Source of the DNA: MFD04580-c1 sp963702995
GTDB lineage: Bacteria > Planctomycetota > Phycisphaerae > Tepidisphaerales > Tepidisphaeraceae
NCBI GenBank assembly: GCA_963702995.1
Contig: OY969783.1
Span: 2,356,001 to 2,420,000 of the forward strand
Direction of reading: 5' to 3'
Length of the DNA stretch: 64,000 bases
Made by a program: the position numbers and the translations under genes. The number at the start of each line of letters is the position of its first letter. The first letter of the stretch is position 1. The notes beneath the pieces are model-generated. The model ran no database searches. It worked only from the letters and a program-made list of their open reading frames with translations, and was not told the origin of the DNA. Shown piece after piece: positions 20,852-29,769 of this stretch.

Positions 20852-22303
20852 GTGGTCGATCCATCCAGCATTACCTGCCCCAACTGCAACGCCGCCTTTC
20901 CGATGACCGAGGCGATCGAGAAGCAGATGGTCGCGCGGCTCCGCGGCCAGTATGAGGCCGAGGCCGCCAAGCGCGAAGAAGGCCTCCGCGTTCGCGAGCA
21001 AAGCCTGGCGCACGACACCGAAGCGGTGGAGCGCGCCCGCCGGGAGGTCTCCGAGAAGGTCGCCGCCCAGCTCGCCGAAGCTCGGAAGCAGATCGTCGTT
21101 GAGGAAGCGGCCAGGGCGAAGCAGACCGTCGCGGTGCGCCTTGGGGACATGGAACAGCAGCTCGCGGAGAAGGCGAAGCTGCTGGCGGCCGCCCAGCAGG
21201 CGCAGCTTGCCCTGCTTCAGGAGAAGCGCGCCCTCGACGACGCGAAGGCGGCTTTCGAGGTGGAGAAGGCTCGCCAGCTCGACGCCGAACGACAGGCCAT
21301 TCGCGACGAGGCGAAGAAGGCGGCGCTGGAGACATCGAGCGCCGCGCTCCGTGACCTGGAGGAGCGGCTGAAGTCGAAGGAGGGCCGCCTCGCCGAGGCC
21401 GAGAAGGCGGAGCTTCAGCTTCGCAAGGAGAAGATCGAGCTGGACGAGCAGCGGCGCCAGTTCGAGCTGGAGCTTGCCCGCCGATGCGAAGAGATCCGCG
21501 ACGCGGCCAAGAAGGAGAAGGACGAAGAGTTCCATCTCAAGGCGGCCGAGAAAGACAAGCAGCTTGACGACATGCGCCAGCAGATCGCCGAGTTGAAGCG
21601 CAAGAGCGAGCAGGGCTCGCAGCAGGCGCAGGGCGAAGTATTGGAGCTGGACCTGGAGGCCGCCCTGCGGCGGTGCTTTTCCAGTGACGAAATCGAGCCG
21701 GTGGCCAAGGGCGTGCATGGCGGCGACGCGATCCAGCACGTGCGTGACGACGCCGGCCATGCGTGCGGCACGATCATCTGGGAATCGAAGCGGACCAAAT
21801 CCTGGAGCGACGGGTGGCTTTCCAAGCTCAAGGACGACAAGCTGGCCGCGAAGGCGCAGATCGCGGTCATCGTCTCCACCGCCCTGCCTAAGGACCTTGC
21901 GGCGTTCGATTGCCGGGAAGACGTCTGGGTCACTCCGCCGAAGTACGCCGTCCCCCTGGCCTCGGCGCTGCGCAAGGCGCTGATCGACACCGGCACGGCC
22001 AGGCGCGCCGTGGAGGGGCGACATGACAAGATGTCGATCGTCTACGATTACCTCTCGGGGCCGGAGTTCAAGGCCCGCGTCGGCTCGATCGTCGAGGTTT
22101 TCACGACGATGCGCGAAGACCTGGAGACCGAGAAACGGACGATTCAGAAGCAGTGGGCCAAGCGCGAAAAGCAGCTCGATCGGGTTCTGGCCAACACGGC
22201 CGGTTTGCACGGAGACCTGGCGGGGATCATCGGCAAAAGCCTGCCCACCATCGACCAGCTCGAGCTGCCCGCGCTGGCCGACGCGGCGGCCGACGGGGCG
22301 TGA
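20852..22303 (+). CDS. DUF2130 coiled-coil protein with N-terminal Cys pair
   Basis: Start chosen at GTG 20852 (VVDPSSITCPNCNAAFP) because AGGAG lies seven bases upstream; earlier in-frame ATGs lack this. CPNC at the N-terminus is half of a zinc-ribbon-like motif. Residues about 40-260 are an almost unbroken charged coiled coil (EAAKREEGLRVREQ..., EKAELQLRKEKIELDEQRRQ). The C-terminal DUF2130 domain contains CGTIIWESKRTKSWSDGW and KAQIAVIVSTALPKD. ESKR after a hydrophobic strand resembles the E-x-K core of PD-(D/E)XK-type nuclease folds, which is my inference. The role in the cell is unknown. The gene stands alone between an exoprotein and a cyclophilin. Confidence 0.85.
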   Translation: MVDPSSITCPNCNAAFPMTEAIEKQMVARLRGQYEAEAAKREEGLRVREQSLAHDTEAVERARREVSEKVAAQLAEARKQIVVEEAARAKQTVAVRLGDMEQQLAEKAKLLAAAQQAQLALLQEKRALDDAKAAFEVEKARQLDAERQAIRDEAKKAALETSSAALRDLEERLKSKEGRLAEAEKAELQLRKEKIELDEQRRQFELELARRCEEIRDAAKKEKDEEFHLKAAEKDKQLDDMRQQIAELKRKSEQGSQQAQGEVLELDLEAALRRCFSSDEIEPVAKGVHGGDAIQHVRDDAGHACGTIIWESKRTKSWSDGWLSKLKDDKLAAKAQIAVIVSTALPKDLAAFDCREDVWVTPPKYAVPLASALRKALIDTGTARRAVEGRHDKMSIVYDYLSGPEFKARVGSIVEVFTTMREDLETEKRTIQKQWAKREKQLDRVLANTAGLHGDLAGIIGKSLPTIDQLELPALADAAADGA

Positions 22304-22569
22304 GCGTGACGGACCGTTGACGCGTGCATCTGGAAGTTGGGCCGCAATGTCTGGACGCCCGCCGTCAACGCGTCCACGCGGAGGGGCCGGGGTGGGGTTC
22401 GCTGGGGCGCAACGGCGACCAGGCCCTCGCGCTTGATCGCCGAGGGGATTCGCCGCTCGATTGTCGGGCGACCGAAGTTTAAGGATAATCCCGGTCACGG
22501 GTCAGGGAGGGAACGGGTTGAGCCTCACGTCCGGCCCCGCCCCCCTGCCGCGGCCGAGGAGAAAAGCCC

Positions 22570-23489
22570 ATGCACTTCGCGTCCTATCTGATGCTGCTCG
22601 CTTCCGTCCTGACGCCGGCCAAGCCCTGGGTGGCCCCCGGCCAGCCGATGATCGTCAAGGTGCAGGCCGATGGGCCGTCGCGCCTCGTCCTCTCCGATTT
22701 CGGAGGCAAGGACGAGCCGCCAGTCAGCCGGTGGCGGCCGGCGAGTCGTCGGTCAACCTGAAAGATGCGTTCCCCGACCTTTCCCGCAACCCCGGGAGCT
22801 ACATCGTCTACGTCGTGCCGAAAGACAAGCCGATGGCCCAGTTCACCGGCACCCCGCTCGTCGTCAACGTGCGCGACGACAAACGGCGCGGCGCCCCGCC
22901 CGGCCCCGCGATCAGCAAGATCGAGCCGCTTCGGTATGCCGTCATGACGACCAAGCAAGGCGTCATCACGATGACGTTCTACTATGATGTGGCGCCGATC
23001 ACCGTGGACAGCTTCCTGCGCCTGTCGGAAACCGGCTTCTTCGACGGGCTGACGTTCCACCGAATCGTGCCGGGCTTTGTCATCCAGGGCGGCGACCCGC
23101 GCGGCGACGGCACCGGCGGGCCCGGGTATCAGGTGCAGGCCGAGTTCAACGATCGCCCCCACGAGGCCGGCGTGCTCTCCATGGCCCGCAACGGCGACCA
23201 GCTCGAGCAGACCGGCGCGATGCCCCGCTGCGAATACGCCAACAGCGCCGGCAGCCAGTTCTTCATCTGTCTCGACTACCGCAAGACCCGCGCGCTGGAC
23301 CGCAAGTACACGGCGTTCGGCAAGGTGACCAGCGGGATGGACGCCGTTAACGCCATCGCCGCCGTCCCCGTCCCCGACCCCAACACCGGCCGCCCGGCAT
23401 CACCGCCGGAGATCGAGAAGGTCGAAGTGAAGCCCGTCACCGCGGCGGAGAACCCGTACGCGACGCTGTTCGGGTGGAAGAAGGAGTAG
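22570..23489 (+). CDS. cyclophilin-type peptidyl-prolyl isomerase with N-terminal extension (one frameshift)
   Basis: Starts at ATG 22570 after GAGGAGAAAAG. The first residues (MHFASYLMLLASVLTPA) look like a weak signal peptide and the next 100 form an uncharacterised beta-rich extension. Near 22716-22726 one base is missing and the frame changes into PVAAGESSVNLKDAFPDLS. The cyclophilin domain runs from TTKQGVITMTFYYDVAPITV through TFHRIVPGFVIQGGDPRGDG to SQFFICLDY, with the active-site FHRI...GGD block intact. It should catalyse proline isomerisation, probably in the periplasm if the N-terminus is a signal. Extra length at the C-terminus (EIEKVEVKPV) is normal for bacterial members. Confidence 0.88.
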
Positions 23490-23523
23490 AGGCCCGCCAC
23501 AAAGCGTGCGGCCGCCAACTCGA

Positions 23524-23549
23524 CGTATCAGGCACACTCCGTGTGCCGT
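23524..23549 (+). repeat. GTAGCAGGCACAC repeat, single arm
   Basis: CGTATCAGGCACACTCC then GTGTGCCGTTCG, one arm of the family at 14750-14827. The remaining intergenic DNA (23490-23780) between two convergent genes holds nothing else I can identify. Confidence 0.6.
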
Positions 23550-23780
23550 TCGCCCGCGTTCGCGACGCCGCAATGCGGGACGACGGCGGACGGCGCATGG
23601 AAGGCGCCTGCGACTCCGCCATCGTACTGCCCCGTCTCGGTCCGAAGCCGAGTCGCCGGACGCCGATCGAACCCTCTCCTATCGACCCTACAGCGGCGCT
23701 CGGTGTTTTCGCTGACGACTTCCACTTTTCGGGGCGATCGCCCTGCCGTCCTCAACCCCCTCGACTCGGGATGGAGCCGC

Positions 23781-25883
23781 CTACTGGGGCGTCGGCGTCA
23801 CCTTTCCGCCCATCTCCTCGATCAGAGCCTCGGCTCCGTAGACTTGCTTCAACGCCTCGAAGACACCCCGAATATCCACCGCGATCGCCCGGCCTTCGCG
23901 CTCGTCGTATTGAAACTCGGCGCCGAGGCCTTGCAGGTTGCCGTCGAAGATGACGCCGATCAGTTCGCCCGACTCGTTCACGACGGGGCTGCCGCTGTTC
24001 CCGCCGATGATGTCGGCGGTGAGCACAAAATTCAGCGGGCGGCGTCCCCCGACTCTCTTTTCGGCGTCGATCCACCGCCGCGGCAGGTCGAACGGCGGCC
24101 GCCCCTGGCGAGCGTGGAAGCGCTCGTATAGGCCGAAGAAGGTCGTCCACGCTGGTACGTCCTCGCCCTGGGAGCGATATCCATCCACGCGGCCGAAGCT
24201 CATCCGGAGGGTGCCGGTCGCGTCGGGGTAGAGGTCGTCGCCGCCGGCGGCGAACGCGGCGGCCGCGATCTTTTCGTAGGCTTCGTGCTCTGCGGCGTCG
24301 ATGCCGTCTTCCTGGCGGCGGCGCTCGGCGCGGGCGGCCGGGTCGATGGCGACGGCGAAGCGGATCAGCGGGTCGGTGCTGGCGTCGATCGCCGTGCGGC
24401 CGCCCTCGGCCAGGCGCTTTCGCTCGGCCACGTCCTTCAACTGGGTCCCGCGGATCAATTCACCGGCGCGTTCGTTGGGCGACTTGCCGTCGAGGGCGAG
24501 CAGGACCAACGGGTCATCCCCGCCCAGGATCGCGGCCGCCCGGGACAGGTCGCTCGACAGGCGGTTGATTTCCAGCGCCTCGTAAATTGGCGCTGTTGAA
24601 TAGAGTCCGTGGAACAGACGGTCCAGGCTTGCGTCGCCGTAGCCTGGAAGCCGTTCGGCGTTGGGCTTGGGCTTCTCGGCGGCGAGGCGGACAAGATCGA
24701 CCGCGTGGCTGACAAGCTCCGAATGCGAGAGGAGGTGCGAGATCGCGTCGCCCCGGGCATAGTTGCCTCGTTCGGCGTCCAGGGCGCGGGACAGCCGATC
24801 CCACGCGCCGCCCCACTCGGCTTTGCGCCGGGGGTCGGCATCGACAAAGGCGCGAAGCTTTTGCTCGGCGGCCGCCTTGTGCGCGATGAAGGCGGGGCTC
24901 TGCAACGCGGCAAGCCGCCCTTCCGACGCTTTGCGCCCGTTCGCCACCCCGAACAGCTCGTTGGCGGAGATCCGCGCGTTCTCCTCGCCGCGGCCGGCGA
25001 ACGCCTCCAGCTCCGCCTGACGCCTCCAGACTGACGCGAGGCGTGTGGGGAGCGCGATGTCGCGAATGAAGCGGAGATGGTTCACGGTGTCGAGCCGCTG
25101 CGTGCGGCCGGGGTGCCCGAAGACCATCGCCAAATCGCCGTCGGAGTAGCCGTTCCCAGGATGGAGATAATGATCAACGTGAACCGGCTTGTCGTTTTCG
25201 TAAAGGCGGAAAAGGCAGATGTCCAGGTCGAAGCGGGGGTATTCGAAGTTGTCCACATCGCCGCCGAAGAAGGCGATCTGGCCTTCCGGCGCGAAGACCA
25301 GGCGCACGTCGGCGTACCGCTTGGACTGGTAGAGGTGGAACTGTGCGCCGTTGTAGAGCGTCACCACGTGGCTTTCCAGGCCGGATCGATCCTTGGTTTC
25401 CTTCTCGATCGAGAGGATGGCTTTCCGTCGGGCGGCATCGGCGGCCGCGGGCGTCATTGATGGCAGGGTGACGGCGTTGATGCGGGCGGTGATGTCCTCG
25501 GTGGACTGCAGGACGGTCACCTCCATGCCCGGGCACTTCAGTTCAGCGGAGCGATCGGCCGCGTAGAAACCATCTTGAAGCAGGTTGTGCTCGGGCGTGC
25601 TCAGCTTGGAGAGCGCGTGGCTGCCGACGTGGTGGTTGGTCAGCACCAGCCCATCCGGCGACACAATAGAGCCCGACGCCCCTCCGAAATGAACCGCCGA
25701 CTTCTGCTGGTTCTCCATCCACCCGTCCGGGGGCTGGAACCCGTACTTCTGCTTAAGCAGCTTGAGCGGCGGGTGATCGGGCAGCCACATCCCTTCATCG
25801 CCGAAGGCGAGTGACGACACGAACAGAGTCATGCCGAGGATGAACGGCCCGGAGCGGCGCAGGCGGGTCAGGTCCTGGTTCAT
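23781..25883 (-). CDS. S46-family dipeptidyl-peptidase
   Basis: A 700-residue serine peptidase of the DPP7/DPP11 type, which removes dipeptides from peptide N-termini in the periplasm. There is an N-terminal signal (GPFILGMTLFVSSLAFG) followed by the family opening DEGMWLPDHPPLKLL and KYGFQPP. The triad is visible: His in LVLTNHHVGSHALS (about residue 85), Asp in FFGGDVDNFEYPRFD (about 225), and Ser in DIIGGNSGSPVVNESG (about 645). Length and spacing match the family. The S1-pocket residue that separates DPP7 from DPP11 specificity could not be assigned by eye. It is monocistronic and convergent with the cyclophilin gene. Confidence 0.93.
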   Translation of the reverse strand: MNQDLTRLRRSGPFILGMTLFVSSLAFGDEGMWLPDHPPLKLLKQKYGFQPPDGWMENQQKSAVHFGGASGSIVSPDGLVLTNHHVGSHALSKLSTPEHNLLQDGFYAADRSAELKCPGMEVTVLQSTEDITARINAVTLPSMTPAAADAARRKAILSIEKETKDRSGLESHVVTLYNGAQFHLYQSKRYADVRLVFAPEGQIAFFGGDVDNFEYPRFDLDICLFRLYENDKPVHVDHYLHPGNGYSDGDLAMVFGHPGRTQRLDTVNHLRFIRDIALPTRLASVWRRQAELEAFAGRGEENARISANELFGVANGRKASEGRLAALQSPAFIAHKAAAEQKLRAFVDADPRRKAEWGGAWDRLSRALDAERGNYARGDAISHLLSHSELVSHAVDLVRLAAEKPKPNAERLPGYGDASLDRLFHGLYSTAPIYEALEINRLSSDLSRAAAILGGDDPLVLLALDGKSPNERAGELIRGTQLKDVAERKRLAEGGRTAIDASTDPLIRFAVAIDPAARAERRRQEDGIDAAEHEAYEKIAAAAFAAGGDDLYPDATGTLRMSFGRVDGYRSQGEDVPAWTTFFGLYERFHARQGRPPFDLPRRWIDAEKRVGGRRPLNFVLTADIIGGNSGSPVVNESGELIGVIFDGNLQGLGAEFQYDEREGRAIAVDIRGVFEALKQVYGAEALIEEMGGKVTPTPQ

Positions 25884-26040
25884 GCGGGGGATTGTAACGC
25901 GAAGCGCGGGGCCGTTTGCAGAGGTGTCGGTCGGTATTTCAGCGGCCGCCGACGAGCTACGCCAGTTAGGGAGCGGGATCTCCGCAGGCGGGCGTCTGCC
26001 GTTCCCTCACGCGCCCGCCTCGTTGATCCGAAGCGGCGTC

Positions 26041-26408
26041 CAACGAGCCGCGACCCGTAAGGGAGCGGTAGGGCCGGTTGTTCGCCGGTTGCCCGCCGGC
26101 GTCGCGGGCTGATCCGGAGCGGTCATAGACCGCTTCCTGACGGGCGCGGCTCGCGGGTGGCCGGCGCGACATTCGGCGCGTTGCGCGCGTGGAAGCGGGG
26201 CAGTTGCCGTTCGCGGAACAGATCAGTCGCCGGGTACGGCGACTGCCCGCTTCCTGACGGGCGCGGCTCGTTGATGCCGCGCGGCTCCCAGCGAGCCACG
26301 ACCGTAAGGGAGTGGTCTGGCCGGTGGGTCGGGGGGCGTCCGCCCTTGTTCGCGGCCTGATTCGGAGCGATCAGAGACCGTTTCCTGACGGGCGCGGCTC
26401 GTTGAGGG
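26041..26408. repeat. cluster of three REP-like palindromic units, family 1
   Basis: Three units in tandem. Each opens with a form of GAGCCGCGACCGTAAGGGAG or the inner GGCAGTTGCCG...AGTCGCCGGGTACGGCGACT block, and closes with CTTCCTGACGGGCGCGGCTCG near 26153, 26272 and 26403. The opening and closing sequences are inverted repeats of each other, so each unit can fold into a long hairpin. It fills most of the 25884-26448 gap between two genes that share the minus strand. No gene is seen there. Confidence 0.7.
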
Positions 26409-26448
26409 TGGGCGGTCCGTTGGTGGCGCGCGGCGGATGGCGGGCGGC

Positions 26449-28423
26449 TCAGGCGGCGGCCGCTTCGGGCTCGGGCTCGGGGGTTGGGGCGGGGGCCTCG
26501 GCGTGGAGGCGGATGGCGACGAGGGTGAGGTCGTCGCCGAGGGATCGGGCGCCGCGGAAGGTGTTGACCGCGGTCACGACCGATTCGAGCAGGAGCTGCG
26601 CGTGCCCGCGGCGGCCGGGGGAGCTGGGGAGGACGCGACGCAGCCCTTCGTTGCCCAGGCGGCGCCCATCGGGCGCTTCGACGTCGGCGGCCCCGTCCGT
26701 GTACAGGAGCAGCGCCGCGCCCGGCGGAAGCTCGAACCGCTCGGTCTCATACATCGCATCCGGGTCAACCCCCAGGACCATCTGCGGCTCCAGCGGCACC
26801 GGCTGGAAGCTGGAGGAGGATTCGGCTTCGGCGAGCAGTGGCGCCGGATGGCCGGCCGTCGCGATGTCCACGGTGCGGTTGGAGGGGTCGATCACCAGGA
26901 TCTGCATCGTCACGAACTGGCCGTTGAACACCTGCGTGCAGAGCTGGCGATTCACCTCGGTCATGCACTTCGCCGGCTCGTTGAAGCGCGCCAGCGTCGT
27001 GCGGACCAGGAGTTGAGTGGTCGCCATCAGGAACGCGGCCGACATGCCATGGCCGGTCACGTCGCCGATGCAGACCGCGGTGCGGCCGTCGGAGAGGTCG
27101 AACCAGTTGTAAAAATCGCCGCTGATGTGCTGGGCCGGGTAGTTAACGGCCGCCAGCTCGATGAACGGCGACGCGGGCCCTTGCGCGGCAGCCACGCCTT
27201 CTGGATCTGGCGGGCCCGGTCCAGTTCCTTGGTGATGGTCTCGTGGCGCATGCGCTCCAGCTTCATGCGGCCGCGAATCATCTGGGCGGCCGTGGAGACC
27301 AGGATCGCCGTCATCGCCACGACGACAAAGATGCCAAAAAACAGGATGCGCCGGAACAGCCGCCCGACGACCGAGTCCACTTCGGACAGTGGCGAGGCGA
27401 CCAGCAGGAACCACTTCCGCCCCGCGGCCACCTCAACCGGGGCGGCGGTGAGGATCGACGGGGAGAATTGTTCGGTCCCGAGCCTGAACGGCTTGTTGAT
27501 CGTCTGCGAGCCGCGATAATCGACGTTTTTGAACGCCGCGATCGCCTCGCGCACCTGCGGGTCCTCCGCCAGGTCGAGGTTGGTCCCGACCAGGCCGTTG
27601 GAGGCATGAGAGGTGACCATGGTGGTCAGCGACTCGTTGATCAGAAATGCGCCCGTCGAAGAGACCTTGTTGAGCGGGGCGAGGAACTTCCCCTTGATCT
27701 TTTCGACCGGGACGGCCGCCACGACGATGGTCCCGTTGTTCTTGCCGAACGGGAGGCAGACGAGGTTCAGGCCCTCGTTGTCGAACTTTTCAAACCGGCT
27801 GACCGACTGCCCTTTGACGCTTTTGATCCAGTCCTTGTAGCGGGCGACGATCTCGTCGTCGGTCTTGACGGCCTCGGCGCGGGTCTGGGGGTTAAGGTCT
27901 TCACGCGTGAACCCGTGAGTGACCATGGTGTTCCGGTCAACCACGAAGAGGTGCGACACGCGCTCTTCGAGCTGTCGGGAGAGGAGCGCGCCGACCAGGA
28001 CGCCCCGCTGCCCCAGCGGAGACCGCGGAGTGCCGTCGCGGCGCTGGAGCGGCTGCGGCTGGCGATCGGGGCGGGCGCCTCTTTCGGCGGACGATCGTTG
28101 GGCGGGCGATCGATCGGGGGCCGATCGGGCGGCGGGTTCGCCGGGCCGGTCAGGGTTGGGAGCAGGGCGCGTTCTTCCGACGTGTCGTCGTTGCGAGGCA
28201 GAAGGTCCATGTCGCTGAGGATCGACTGGTAGAACTCTTCGATGCCTCGCGAGGTCTGGCCGACGAGCAGGTCCTGGCGTTTCTCCGCCTGGTCGATGGC
28301 CTCGGCCCGGGCGGCGCGGTGGATGGCATCGGACCCGATGAACACCAGCGCCAGGACGACGGCGAGGAGGCCAAAGTGGATGAGGAGGATGTTGCGGGCG
28401 AACCGCCTTACCGCTTGTTCCAT
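26449..28423 (-). CDS. membrane receptor with SpoIIE/PP2C-type phosphatase domain (two frameshifts)
   Basis: Read from ATG 28423. It has a first membrane helix (NILLIHFGLLAVVLALVFIG), an extracellular sensor part with HLFVVDRNTMVTHGF and VAAVPVEKIKGKFLAPLNK like Cache-type sensors, a second helix (RILFFGIFVVVAMTAILVS), a short linker helix with TKELDRARQIQKAWLP, and the PPM/SpoIIE phosphatase (AQHISGDFYNWFDLSDGRTA, IGDVTGHGMSAAF, YTDGAADVEAPDGR, GDDLTLVAIRLHA). Asp residues of the metal site are present. It should dephosphorylate an anti-sigma-factor antagonist or similar protein in response to an outside signal. The frame shifts near 28020-28090 and near 27174-27182 (GGGCCC). The proline-rich PPPDRPPIDRPPNDRPP segment is next to the first shift and may be partly a frame artefact. 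Confidence 0.85.
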
Positions 28424-28896
28424 GACTGCGCTTCGGTGAACCTCATCGACTCGCGTTCGACTGAACCGGCCGCGACCCGCCGCCGCGGGAGAATCCGCGG
28501 GAGCTGGCCTTGACCGCCACGTACATCTTTCAGGGTGAGATTGTACCCGTGGGAGGGAACCGCGTGGCCGGCAATCTTTCATACGCCGCAAAGCCCGGAG
28601 TATTCGTGCCTTGGCCAACCTGCGCGGTTTATCTGAAAGCGAGACGACGGTCGAGATCCTTTTGGCCCAAGCGGTTAGGTGGGACCGGGCGGGCCGTGGA
28701 CGGGCGGGCGGCCTTGAAGGCAGGTGCAAATTCTGGCTGGTAGATCGATCTGACCCAGGCGAACAGGCCGTCGAGGGATCGCGCCCGCCGGCCGGATCGC
28801 GCCTCCCGGATTCGATGGAAGGCGGCCGTGGAAGGATTCGGCGGTTCGAACGGTCGGGAAAGAGACTGGGGCGCGCGTCGTAGCGGGGACGATCGA
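28424..28896. other. intergenic, no gene seen
   Basis: About 470 bases upstream of the phosphatase gene. Open frames exist on both strands, but none has a start, ribosome site or recognisable sequence. The promoter of the phosphatase gene should lie at the left side of this stretch; I could not point to it. Confidence 0.4.
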
Positions 28897-29298
28897 TCAG
28901 GCGGCGTCGAGGTGCGCGGCGATGCTGGCGAGGAATTCCACGCCCGCTTCCAGCCGGGCATTTTTGCCGGCGCTGCGGTTGACCCAAATCACGCGCGCCG
29001 GGATCATCTGGCGCCGATTGGCCAGGGACTCACCGGTGCGGCTCAGGCCGACGTGGATGCTCAGCGTCTCGCCGGGGCGGACGGTGGCCCACATCGGCAA
29101 CTCGATGCGCAGGCCGGTATTGCTGATGTCTTCGGTCTGGCCGCCGAAGTAGCGGCCGGCGGCGGGCTCGAACACTTTGACCGGCCGCGACTGGCGGATG
29201 CGCAGCCCGCGACGACGCTCGATCGGATCGGTTGACGAATCGTGTAAGCCAGATCCCAATGTCTCGTCCGCTGTCGTCGTTTCGGTGAAGAGCAACAT
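28897..29298 (-). CDS. PilZ-domain protein
   Basis: A 133-residue protein, mostly one PilZ domain. The c-di-GMP signature is present as ERRRGLRIRQSRPVKVFEP (RRxxR-type) and EDISNTGLRIELPMW (D/NxSxxG). A later block RRQMIPARVIWVNR and GVEFLAS completes the barrel. Start ATG 29298 has GGGAGGT seven bases upstream. PilZ proteins of this size pass a c-di-GMP signal to motility, polysaccharide or transcription partners; the partner cannot be read here. It is upstream of the receptor phosphatase on the same strand, but 470 bases away, so an operon is doubtful. Confidence 0.85.
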   Translation of the reverse strand: MLLFTETTTADETLGSGLHDSSTDPIERRRGLRIRQSRPVKVFEPAAGRYFGGQTEDISNTGLRIELPMWATVRPGETLSIHVGLSRTGESLANRRQMIPARVIWVNRSAGKNARLEAGVEFLASIAAHLDAA

Positions 29299-29769
29299 CT
29301 AACGCTACCTCCCGTAAGGTCAACCCAACGCCCGTCCCCTTCTAGTTATCGGAGCACCCCCGACTGATTTCCCAGCAAATCTTCAACTCCAGGGCCGGAT
29401 TCCGGTTATCGGGCCCGACGGGCTTGAAAGAAAACTGATATCGCGCTTCGTTTAGCCTCTGGCCTCTGATCGCTGAAGCGGGCCTTACAAACTCGGACCT
29501 GGGCGACAGACGGCTCCGCCAAGCGCCGGCGGCGCTCAAGTACGAAGGGGTGTGGCCCACTCTGTTGGCCTTACCACACCTTGAAGCTGGGAACGCCGAC
29601 GTCCTCGTCGGTTCGACGCAAGAGGCCGACGGGGACGTTGGAGTTCCCCGGAAGTGCCCGAGCCCTTCTCCGTGCCGTGCAGGCGGTGCCAAAATAGACG
29701 GCCACACCTGTACGAAGCGATGGCGAAGCGCTCGCGACCGCTCCGCGAACCCCGTAAGATTCCGACCCT
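29299..29769. other. intergenic with a hairpin repeat
   Basis: Divergent region between the PilZ gene and leuS. At 29589-29649, GGGAACGCCGACGTCCTC and CGACGGGGACGTTGGAGTTC are imperfect reverse complements (about three mismatches in 23), which is another palindromic repeat. No T-box or other tRNA-sensing leader could be recognised before leuS, and leuS has no strong ribosome site. Confidence 0.5.

Noticed and set aside
20369..22498. 709-codon open frame on the minus strand
   Set aside because: Antisense to the end of the Ig-repeat gene and to the DUF2130 gene; low-complexity Leu/Arg/Gly composition and no family match.
29299..29769. T-box leader upstream of leuS
   Set aside because: No AGGGTGGxACCGCG-like T-box sequence or terminator/antiterminator pair was found.
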